In this document: positions 53,314-60,944 of the stretch, in pieces
How the letters are laid out: each line of letters opens with the position of its first letter
How positions within the stretch are numbered: position 1 is the stretch's first letter
Source of the DNA: Thiogranum longum
GTDB lineage: Bacteria > Pseudomonadota > Gammaproteobacteria > DSM-19610
Length of the DNA stretch: 64,000 nt
Assembly: GCF_004339085.1 (NCBI RefSeq)
Contig: NZ_SMFX01000001.1
Coordinates: forward strand, 2,584,573 to 2,648,572
Direction: 5' to 3'
Notes under the pieces: generated by a model
Databases searched by the model: none
Told to the model about the DNA's origin: nothing
Seen by the model: the letters and a program-made list of their open reading frames with translations, nothing else
Position numbers and translations under genes: made by a program

Positions 53314-55598
53314 TGGTTGAGACAATCGCAACCGCTATCCTGCGAGGACGCTACCTGTGGGTTCTTCTTACCGTCATGTTCGTCGTATGGGCTGCCATGG
53401 GCGGGCGCAACCTGACGCTGACAACCGACTACCGCGTATTCTTCAGTGAGGAAAATCCGCAACTGACGGCTTTCGAAGCGCTACAGAACACCTATACCAA
53501 CAATGACAATGTTCTGATAGTACTGGCACCAAAGAACCACAAGGTGTTCACACGCAAGACCTTGGCCGCCGTCGAAGCTATCACCGAGGAAGCCTGGCAG
53601 GTGCCCTTCTCGATTCGGGTCGATTCACTGACCAACTACCAGCACACAGTAGCCGAGGAAGATGACCTGGTAGTCGGCGACCTGGTAGTAGATGGTGCCA
53701 ACCTGATGGACTCCAGCCTTCAGCGCATCAAGAACATTGCGCTGCACGAACCACTACTGGTGAATCGCCTGATATCACCCAGCGGTGAAGTGACCGGCAT
53801 CAATATCACCATCCAGACACCGGGTATCGACCAGACCACCGAAGTCCCCAGTGTTGTGGCGTACGCACGTGACATGGTGAAGAAGTACCAGGACATCTAC
53901 CCGCACCTGGACTTTTATATCACTGGCACGGTGATGATGAACAACGCTTTCCCCGAAGCATCCAAACACGACATGCGCACACTGGTACCACTGATGTTCC
54001 TGGTTGTGTTTGTTGCACTGTGGTTCCTGTTGCGCTCGCTCACCGGAATTATCGCCACCCTGCTGGTCGTGGCTTTTTCCATCGCGACCGCTATGGGACT
54101 GGCTGGCTGGATCGGTATTCGCATGACACCCCCGGTCGGTAGTGCACCAACTATTGTACTGACACTGGCGGTTGCGCACTGCGTTCATCTGCTGGTTGCA
54201 TTGATGCACAACATGACGAAGGGCATGGACAAGCGTGCTGCCATGTTCGAGGCCCTGCGCGTCAATTTCCAGCCTATCGCGCTGACCAGTCTGACAACAA
54301 CTGTTGGCTTCCTGAGCATGAACTTCTCGGACGCACCACCGTTCCGCGACCTCGGCAACATCGTCGCCATGGGTGTAATTGCCGCATGGGTCTACTCCTT
54401 TGTCTTTATGCCGGCACTGGTGATGATTCTTCCGATACGCACACATGCCAACCAGGAAACTGCCAGCAAGTGGATGAGCAGTCTTGGTGAGTTTGTACTG
54501 AACAACCGCCGTATGTTGTTCTGGGGCAACCTTGCCCTGCTGGTCGTCCTGGCATTCTCCATTACCCGTAATGAACTGAACGACCAGTTTGTCGAATATT
54601 TCGACGACAGCATCGAGTTCCGGCGCGCCACAGACTTCGTCACCGACAATCTGACCGGCATCTACACCATCGACTACTCGCTGAAAACCGGTGGTAGCGG
54701 CAGTATCAACGAGCCGGAACAGCTGCAGGTTATTGAAAACTTCGCCAACTGGTATCGCGAACAGCCGGAAGTCATTCACGTCAATGTGATTACCGATATC
54801 ATCAAACGGCTGAACATGAACCTGCACGGTGATGACCGTAGCTGGTACCGGATACCTGAAAGCCGTGAACTTGCTGCACAATATTTCCTTCTCTATGAAA
54901 TGTCGCTGCCCTATGGCCTGGATCTGAACAACCAGATCGATATTGACAAGTCGGCCTCACGTATGACGGTAACGGTAAATAATCTCACCACCAACGAACT
55001 GCTTCTGGTTGAAGCACGTGCGAGGGAATGGCTGGAAGCCAACGCACCCGCACACATGCACACCGTTGGCGCCAGTCCGGCCATCATGTTTGCGCATATC
55101 ACATCGCGCAATATCCGCAGCATGCTCAAGGGCAATGCCATGGCCATGGTGTTGATCTCCTTCATGCTGATTTTTGCCTTCCGTTCGATCAAGTTCGGGT
55201 TACTCAGCCTGGTACCCAACCTGATGCCCGCCATTATGGCCTTCGGCCTGTGGGGACTGCTGGTCGGTGAGGTAGGTGTTTCGCTTTCCGTGGTAGTTGC
55301 CATGACGCTGGGTATCGTGGTGGATGACACCATTCACTTCATGAGCAAGTACCTGCGTGCCCGTCGCGAACAGGGACTGAGCGCCGAAGACGCGATTCGT
55401 GCTGCCTTCTCCAGTGTTGGCGTCGCACTGATCATGACTTCGATCGTACTTATTGCCGGTTTTGCGGTGCTGGCCCTTTCTTCATTCAAGATGAACGCCG
55501 GCATGGGGCTCCTGACGGCCATTACCATCGCACTGGCACTGTTTGCCGACTTCCTGTTCCTTCCGCCCCTGTTACTGAAAATCAAAGGTAAAGTCTGA
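53313..55598 (+). CDS. MMPL/RND-family membrane permease
   Basis: A 761-residue permease with the two-fold RND plan: each half has one helix, a large periplasmic domain and five helices. The second half carries VVVAMTLGIVVDDTIHFMSKYLRARREQG, the family proton-site region. Such single-chain MMPL proteins move lipids or other hydrophobic molecules out of the inner membrane. Its start overlaps the SoxB-like stop by one base, and its end overlaps the LolA-like start, so three genes are translationally linked. The cargo is unknown. Confidence 0.9.
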   Translation: MVETIATAILRGRYLWVLLTVMFVVWAAMGGRNLTLTTDYRVFFSEENPQLTAFEALQNTYTNNDNVLIVLAPKNHKVFTRKTLAAVEAITEEAWQVPFSIRVDSLTNYQHTVAEEDDLVVGDLVVDGANLMDSSLQRIKNIALHEPLLVNRLISPSGEVTGINITIQTPGIDQTTEVPSVVAYARDMVKKYQDIYPHLDFYITGTVMMNNAFPEASKHDMRTLVPLMFLVVFVALWFLLRSLTGIIATLLVVAFSIATAMGLAGWIGIRMTPPVGSAPTIVLTLAVAHCVHLLVALMHNMTKGMDKRAAMFEALRVNFQPIALTSLTTTVGFLSMNFSDAPPFRDLGNIVAMGVIAAWVYSFVFMPALVMILPIRTHANQETASKWMSSLGEFVLNNRRMLFWGNLALLVVLAFSITRNELNDQFVEYFDDSIEFRRATDFVTDNLTGIYTIDYSLKTGGSGSINEPEQLQVIENFANWYREQPEVIHVNVITDIIKRLNMNLHGDDRSWYRIPESRELAAQYFLLYEMSLPYGLDLNNQIDIDKSASRMTVTVNNLTTNELLLVEARAREWLEANAPAHMHTVGASPAIMFAHITSRNIRSMLKGNAMAMVLISFMLIFAFRSIKFGLLSLVPNLMPAIMAFGLWGLLVGEVGVSLSVVVAMTLGIVVDDTIHFMSKYLRARREQGLSAEDAIRAAFSSVGVALIMTSIVLIAGFAVLALSSFKMNAGMGLLTAITIALALFADFLFLPPLLLKIKGKV

Positions 55599-56389
55599 TG
55601 AAAATTCTGAATACGTTTTTAATCGCCCTGCTCGGTATGAGCGCCTTCAGCAGCCCATTGCTTGCTGATACGGCAGATGACAGGGGACTCGAGATCGCCG
55701 TTGAGGCAGACAAACGCAAAAACGGTTTCGGTGATTTTACTGCCGACCTGCTGATGGTTCTGCGAAACAAACAGGGCGAGGAAAGCACGCGCGAGCTGCG
55801 CTCCAAAAACCTTGAAGTTGAAGGCGATGGCGACAAGAGCCTGACCATCTTTGACCGCCCGCAGGATATCAAGGGCACCGCGCTACTGACCTTTACACAT
55901 AAAACCGGCTCCGATGACCAATGGCTGTACCTCCCTGCGCTGAAACGCGTCAAGCGTATTGCCTCCAACAACAAGTCAGGCCCGTTTATGGGCAGCGAGT
56001 TTGCCTACGAGGATATCAGCTCCCAGGAAGTCGAGAAGTACACCTACAAGTACTTGCGCGACGAACCGCTTGACGGGGAAGCCATGTTTGTTTTCGAGCG
56101 CTACCCGGTTGACAAGAAATCCGGATATACCCGCCAGGTCGTATGGATGGACCAGGACGAGTACCGGGAACGCAAGATTGTTTACTACGATCGCAAAAAC
56201 TCCCTGCTGAAAACACTCACCTTCTCCGGCTATGAAAAGTATCTGGACAAGTTCTGGAAAGCTGCAGAAATGGACATGACCAACCACCAGACCGGCAAGA
56301 GCACAAAGCTTGCCTGGAGCAACTACGCGTTCGGCACCGGGCTGGGTGATCGTGATTTTGATCGCAACTCGCTGAAACGGGCGCGCTAG
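55598..56389 (+). CDS. Outer-membrane lipoprotein-sorting (LolA-like) protein
   Basis: A 263-residue periplasmic protein (signal peptide LIALLGMSAFSSPLLA) of the LolA-like family found beside MMPL permeases. Signature segments are ADKRKNGFGDFTADLLMVLRNKQGEES, LLTFTHKTGSDDQWLYLPALKRVKRI and GSEFAYEDISSQEVEKYTY. The half-barrel fold binds acyl chains or other lipids. It starts inside the MMPL stop (TGATG), and an outer-membrane barrel gene follows at 13 bases. It is likely to ferry the permease cargo across the periplasm. Confidence 0.9.
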   Translation: MKILNTFLIALLGMSAFSSPLLADTADDRGLEIAVEADKRKNGFGDFTADLLMVLRNKQGEESTRELRSKNLEVEGDGDKSLTIFDRPQDIKGTALLTFTHKTGSDDQWLYLPALKRVKRIASNNKSGPFMGSEFAYEDISSQEVEKYTYKYLRDEPLDGEAMFVFERYPVDKKSGYTRQVVWMDQDEYRERKIVYYDRKNSLLKTLTFSGYEKYLDKFWKAAEMDMTNHQTGKSTKLAWSNYAFGTGLGDRDFDRNSLKRAR

Positions 56390-56402
56390 GACACCAGCCC
56401 CC

Positions 56403-57608
56403 ATGATGCATGCCGGATACAGACTGAAAACCATCTCCTTGTGCACTGCCATGTGCGCCAGCTACGCCGGTGTAGCTGGAGAATGGTCGGGTAACGCCGG
56501 CGTGGAATGGCTGGCCTTCCCCAAGCAGGCTCTGTCTGATGCCCAGCATGACAGCTACCTGTCGTTTTCACTCGAGCCCGAGTATTACCACGAGTGGGAC
56601 CACGGCAAGAAGAGCTTCACATTTGAGCCGTTCCTGCGTCGTGCGCAATACGATACCGCACGCACACACGCTGATATCCGCGAACTGAACATTGGCGTAA
56701 CTTCGGAATGGTGGGAACTGACAGCCGGGATCAGCAAGGTCTACTGGGGAATCACCGAGTCGCAGCACCTGGTCGATATCGTCAACCAGACTGACCTGGT
56801 AGAGAATCTCGACACCGAAGACAAGCTGGGACAACCCATGCTTGACCTGACACTGGTCGGTGGTGACCTCGGAACACTCGACCTGTTTGTTCTGCCCGGC
56901 TTTCGTGAAAGGACCTTCCTCGATGAAGACGGGCGGCCGCGCTTCGGGCTGGTAGTGGACCGGCAAAACCCGCTGTATGAGAACAACAGCGAAGACCGCC
57001 ATATCGACTTTGCAGCACGCTGGTACCAGTACATCGGTGACTGGGAAGTCGGGCTTTCCCATTTCCATGGCACAGCACGCACACCTGAAATGATCATTAC
57101 TCCCACCGGCCCGTTTACCCCCCCGGTTCTGACGCCGTTTTATCCCCAGATCGACCAGACCGGGCTGGAAGTGCAGGGTATTTTCGGCGCATGGTTGTGG
57201 AAACTGGAAGCCATTCACAACACCGGCTTCGACCACAGCCCCTTCTTCGCCGCTGTCGGCGGTTTTGAATACACCTTTGTACTGGAGAACGGTATGGAGA
57301 TCGGGGCGCTGATGGAATATTCGTGGGATGAACGGGACGAGAAAACACCTTCCCGGTTCCAGAATGACATGCTGGTCGGCACCCGACTGACCTTCAATGA
57401 TGTACAGAGCACACAGGTACTGGCCGGAGTGATTGTGGATATGGAGGGTGCCGGTCACAGTTACAACCTGGAAGCCGAACGCCGTTTTGGCGAAAGCTGG
57501 AAGCTTTCGCTGGAAGCCCGTGGGGTATTTCACGTCGAACCCGGCGACTTCCTCTATCAGTCCAGAAGAGACAACTCGTTCCGCTTCACCGCGGCGAGAT
57601 ACTTTTAA
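56403..57608 (+). CDS. Outer-membrane beta-barrel protein of the MMPL cassette
   Basis: A 401-residue exported barrel. After a signal peptide ending near AGVAGEW, strand-like segments alternate (YLSFSLEPEYYHEWDHGKKSFTFEPFLRRAQYDT, IRELNIGVTSEWWELTAGISKVYWG) to a C-terminal aromatic (FTAARYF). The sequence is acidic and aromatic-rich; it resembles the barrel proteins that accompany MMPL and LolA-like genes. It is the natural outer-membrane end of that three-part path. It closes the tight run of overlapping genes; the next gene is 25 bases on. Confidence 0.78.
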   Translation: MMHAGYRLKTISLCTAMCASYAGVAGEWSGNAGVEWLAFPKQALSDAQHDSYLSFSLEPEYYHEWDHGKKSFTFEPFLRRAQYDTARTHADIRELNIGVTSEWWELTAGISKVYWGITESQHLVDIVNQTDLVENLDTEDKLGQPMLDLTLVGGDLGTLDLFVLPGFRERTFLDEDGRPRFGLVVDRQNPLYENNSEDRHIDFAARWYQYIGDWEVGLSHFHGTARTPEMIITPTGPFTPPVLTPFYPQIDQTGLEVQGIFGAWLWKLEAIHNTGFDHSPFFAAVGGFEYTFVLENGMEIGALMEYSWDERDEKTPSRFQNDMLVGTRLTFNDVQSTQVLAGVIVDMEGAGHSYNLEAERRFGESWKLSLEARGVFHVEPGDFLYQSRRDNSFRFTAARYF

Positions 57609-57633
57609 TATTACATGCAGGGCAGGGTATGAC

Positions 57634-58422
57634 ATGAACAATCTATATGCATCGTCACCGGATGTCACCAGCATCCGCTACAAAACAGCGCCACAGGATG
57701 GCAAGATAAAAATATTCATCCTGGGCCACAAGGACTTTTCCATAGATAGCATGGCCCGCATGGTTGAAGACAAGGGCAACAACTACATGGTTTCCTGTGT
57801 AGAACCCGGCGACGCCTGCATGGCGAAGTTAGTTGCAACCGAACCCGATGTGCTGATGATCCAGAAGGAAGTCCTCAAGGAACCCCTGGAACGTACCATC
57901 CATGGCATCCTTGGCGAGTACCCGAATATCCGCATCCTGGTATTCGGGAAAGACATGGACAGTGACTACCTGTACCGGCTGGTGCGGGCCGGCGTGCATG
58001 GCTATATCAACGAGCGCATGACCGGTGAACATATCGAACGCGCCCTGGCATCCATTCTCGAGGGCAACAACTGGATTGAACGCCACATCATGGAGCGCTT
58101 CATCAAGACCCAGCAGGAACTTGATGATGTACTGGAAACACAGTTCTACGAGAAAATCAGCCAGTTGTGCGACAATCTGACCAAACGCGAAACAGAAATT
58201 CTCTGCGAAGTCATGAAAGGCCTGGCCATCAAGCAGATCGCCGAGGAAGTGCACCTGTCACACCAGGGCGTGAAAATGCACCTCGCCAAGCTGTTCAAGA
58301 AGTTCAGGGTCAGCAACAGGAATCAGCTGATACTGGCCGCCTTCGACGAGATCAGCCCGGTAGAAGATCTTTCCATGCTGTTGCGTAATGGCCTGCAGAA
58401 AAAATTGCACGCCAGCGGATAA
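57634..58422 (+). CDS. LuxR-type regulator with a degenerate receiver domain
   Basis: A 262-residue NarL-like protein. The C-terminal helix-turn-helix is standard (LTKRETEILCEVMKGLAIKQIAEEVHLSHQGVKMHLAKLFKKF, about 187-230). The receiver keeps its overall pattern, but the acidic pair is Gly31-His32 (IFILGHKD) and the phospho-acceptor position is Gln77 (PDVLMIQKEVL). It cannot be phosphorylated in the normal way and may respond to a ligand or partner. The ATG at 57634 has AGGG upstream. It closes the cassette before a terminator. Confidence 0.88.
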   Translation: MNNLYASSPDVTSIRYKTAPQDGKIKIFILGHKDFSIDSMARMVEDKGNNYMVSCVEPGDACMAKLVATEPDVLMIQKEVLKEPLERTIHGILGEYPNIRILVFGKDMDSDYLYRLVRAGVHGYINERMTGEHIERALASILEGNNWIERHIMERFIKTQQELDDVLETQFYEKISQLCDNLTKRETEILCEVMKGLAIKQIAEEVHLSHQGVKMHLAKLFKKFRVSNRNQLILAAFDEISPVEDLSMLLRNGLQKKLHASG

Positions 58423-58449
58423 TCAGGCTGTTCATATACCCTGTCTTTT

Positions 58450-58475
58450 AGCCCGGCATGACGCCGGGCTTTTTT
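58450..58475 (+). terminator. Terminator ending the sulfur/MMPL operon
   Basis: An 8-bp stem (AGCCCGGC, 58450-58457, with GCCGGGCT, 58463-58470), a 5-base loop and six T. It ends the long co-directional run that begins at 46716. Confidence 0.92.
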
Positions 58476-58767
58476 AAGACTTTTTAATCGCCGGAATGCA
58501 CTTCATTTCAACAGGATCCGGCCAACCACAAGACATACTGAACGTATATCCATGTCTTGTCCTGGCTGCCCTTCGTATCCTTCCTGCAGAGATATACATT
58601 TGTACAGTAAATTGCCCTATTTAAAATAGGCGCCAAGCCACTTCCCCAACACCCTGAAAAAATGCGACTTTAGGTCCCACGACAGGCCTTGTCAGCAAGG
58701 CCGTCAGATTTATAAATGGCTTATAAATCTTTTGCCACGGATGGAAATACCGCGAAGGAGAACATGA
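58476..58767 (+). promoter_or_regulatory. Structured upstream region of the second SoxB-like gene
   Basis: No gene is supported. It contains a 9-bp inverted pair, ACAAGACAT (58528-58536) and ATGTCTTGT (58552-58560), 15 bases apart, a possible operator. Two adjacent hairpins follow: GGCCTTG/CAAGGCC (58685-58702) and GATTTATAA/TTATAAATC (58707-58729). They sit just before AAGGAG and the ATG, so they may shape mRNA stability or translation. I did not find a convincing sigma-54 or sigma-70 promoter. Confidence 0.5.
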
Positions 58768-60687
58768 ATGAAGCTCACCCGATACCTGACTCTGGCTGCA
58801 CTGATTCTGGCCCATGGATCACTGCAGGCTGCAACAAAAACAATTACATTGATCGAACTCAACGATCTGCACGCGCACCTGATTCCGCACAAGGACCTGG
58901 TATCTGATGGCAATGGTGGTACCACAATCGCCACTCGCGGCGGCCTGACGCGCATCGCAACTGCGGTGAAGCAGATCCGCGCTGATAATCCCAACAATAT
59001 TCTGATGAATATCGGCGATACCACGCATGGTGGCGTTGAAGCGCTGTTCTCGATGGGTAACGCGATCATGGGTCCGCTGAATTCGCTCGGCGTCGATGTA
59101 GGCGTTGCCGGTAACTGGGACTTTTACTACACTCCTGGCGTAACACGGGCACGCTATGGGCGATTCGATACCAGCCTTGGCGGCATCATCCAGGTTCCGA
59201 TCCCCGGCATGGACAATTTGATTGGTATCATTCAGCCGAATTATCCCAATCTTGGTGCGAACGTCTCTGATTTCACGGATTTCTTCCCGATTCTTCCTGA
59301 CTTTATGCCCGCGACATGGAACAAGACCATCGCCGGTGTAAATGTTGGCTTTATCGGGCTGACATCTGACATTGTCGCCGACATGCACAGCATGCTCGCC
59401 ACCGGCTTTAACTTTGCCCAGGGCGAATCAGAACATCTCGATATCGTTCAGCGTTATGCCGACAAGCTGCGTAACAACGGTGCAAACCTGGTTGTTGTTA
59501 TGAGTGAACTGGGGATTCACAAGACAAAGCGCCTGGCCGACCTGGTCGACCCGGGTTCCGTTGACGTGTTCTTTGCTGCCCATACCCACGAAGCTACCTA
59601 TACACCTATCACTTCCGAGAGTGGTGCACTGGTCGTGGAAGCCGGCAACGACGGTTACCTTGGACGTATGGATATCGTAGTCGATGTTCGCAAGCGCTGG
59701 CGCAGCACCACCGTTACGGTGAAAAGTAAAAACTGGACCCTGATTGAACTTGATGACAGCGTGGCAGAAGACCCGGACATGGTTGCCCTGGTTAACGAAG
59801 CCCGTGCGCCCTACCTTGGCGACAACGTGTTCCTGGAGGCGCCCCCGTTTGTCATGCAGACGCTGACCCAGTCCATCGACACGGTGGTAGGTCATGCCGA
59901 CAGCCTGATCGACCGCAAGGATTCACTGGAAAGCAGTTTCAATAACGGCTGGTCAGACCTGTTACGCCAGACGACCGGTACCCAGATGGCCATGACACCC
60001 GGTTTCCGTATGGGTGCCACCATTGGCGCAACCGGTACGGTGTATGAAGATGGTGCAGTGGCCGACGGCGCAATCACCATTGAGGACGCCTACCGTTTCT
60101 TCCCGATGGCCTACTCTATCTCCACCGGGCAGGTCACTGGCGTCCGCTTCCGCGAGATCGTCGAGGACGTATTGACCCGTACCTTCTCTCCCGATGTCTT
60201 TAAACAGCGCGGCGGCTGGACCTACGGCTTCGCTGGTGTGGATCTGACAGTTGACCTGGCCGCCCCTGATGGTCAACGCATTCAGGCCATGAGTTACAGC
60301 GACACCGGCGTGGCAATATCTGACAGCGACAATATCAGCATCACCGGCTGCCGACGTACACCCATTGAAGAAGGCGACGATATTCTCTGCGCCTACGACG
60401 GCTTCACCAACATCGACCCGGTTATCGGTGGTGGCCCGGGACCGTTCGACCTGTTGCCTATCCAGGCAGTCGAACTGTTCCAGCAGGCACTTGCAGCCAA
60501 CCTTTTCAATGGCGCACGGGCCAACATCACGGATAGCAACAATACGCCTCGCTGGCCTGAAACCGAGTTCATTCAGCCGCTGGAAGGCGTCGGTACACCA
60601 ACTGGAGATAATGGTGGCGCTGAAGATTGTGGCGCATTCGCCTTCCTGTGTGGTGGTGGCGGTTTTGGAGGCTTCTTCGGCTTCTGA
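58768..60687 (+). CDS. SoxB-like periplasmic metallophosphatase-fold protein, copy 2
   Basis: A 639-residue exported protein (signal peptide YLTLAALILAHGSLQA) of the 5'-nucleotidase/SoxB family. Motifs are LIELNDLHAHLIP, MNIGDTTHGGVEAL and GNWDFYYTPG, with the Trp shared with SoxB. The third motif is VVMSELGIHKTK, where the usual metal His (SH) is Glu, while AAHTHEA is intact. A nucleotidase-type C-terminal domain follows. The extreme end is unusual: CGAFAFLCGGGGFGGFFGF, with two Cys and a Gly/Phe run. It has its own leader and terminator. Confidence 0.82.
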   Translation: MKLTRYLTLAALILAHGSLQAATKTITLIELNDLHAHLIPHKDLVSDGNGGTTIATRGGLTRIATAVKQIRADNPNNILMNIGDTTHGGVEALFSMGNAIMGPLNSLGVDVGVAGNWDFYYTPGVTRARYGRFDTSLGGIIQVPIPGMDNLIGIIQPNYPNLGANVSDFTDFFPILPDFMPATWNKTIAGVNVGFIGLTSDIVADMHSMLATGFNFAQGESEHLDIVQRYADKLRNNGANLVVVMSELGIHKTKRLADLVDPGSVDVFFAAHTHEATYTPITSESGALVVEAGNDGYLGRMDIVVDVRKRWRSTTVTVKSKNWTLIELDDSVAEDPDMVALVNEARAPYLGDNVFLEAPPFVMQTLTQSIDTVVGHADSLIDRKDSLESSFNNGWSDLLRQTTGTQMAMTPGFRMGATIGATGTVYEDGAVADGAITIEDAYRFFPMAYSISTGQVTGVRFREIVEDVLTRTFSPDVFKQRGGWTYGFAGVDLTVDLAAPDGQRIQAMSYSDTGVAISDSDNISITGCRRTPIEEGDDILCAYDGFTNIDPVIGGGPGPFDLLPIQAVELFQQALAANLFNGARANITDSNNTPRWPETEFIQPLEGVGTPTGDNGGAEDCGAFAFLCGGGGFGGFFGF

Positions 60688-60709
60688 TTTTCTACTCTGC
60701 AAACCTGAA

Positions 60710-60739
60710 CCGGGGGCTTATTCAGCCCCCGGTTTTTTT
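60710..60739 (+). terminator. Terminator after the second SoxB-like gene
   Basis: A 9-bp stem (CCGGGGGCT, 60710-60718, with AGCCCCCGG, 60724-60732), a 5-base loop and seven T. The rest of the gap to 60945 is A/T-rich and holds no gene. Confidence 0.92.
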
Positions 60740-60944
60740 AATTCCAAGGCATGAAAAATTAGTTTTATGCCAATATGTCAGTAACTTACAATACATAAAT
60801 TACCCCATGATATCGCCACATCCAAAAGATAATCAAATACTTATATCCTCTGACATATGTACATTGCACCATTCTGGTCTACACTCAATACAGCGTTATA
60901 CGGGCCTGCCAGAATGACAGAAGTTTTCGGGTTCAGGAGGATAT

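Noticed and set aside
53775-54881. A 368-codon open frame on the minus strand inside the MMPL gene
   Set aside because: Antisense to a well-supported permease; the translation is rich in Cys, His and Gln, typical of shadow frames.
56568-57674. A 368-codon open frame on the minus strand inside the outer-membrane barrel gene
   Set aside because: Antisense to a gene with a signal peptide and barrel pattern in a tight operon; no domain or sensible start signal.
60773-60858. ATATGTCAG and CTGACATAT facing each other upstream of the sigma-54 activator
   Set aside because: Short arms 68 bases apart; could be chance, and only the TGTCA core is shared with the repeat at 46247.
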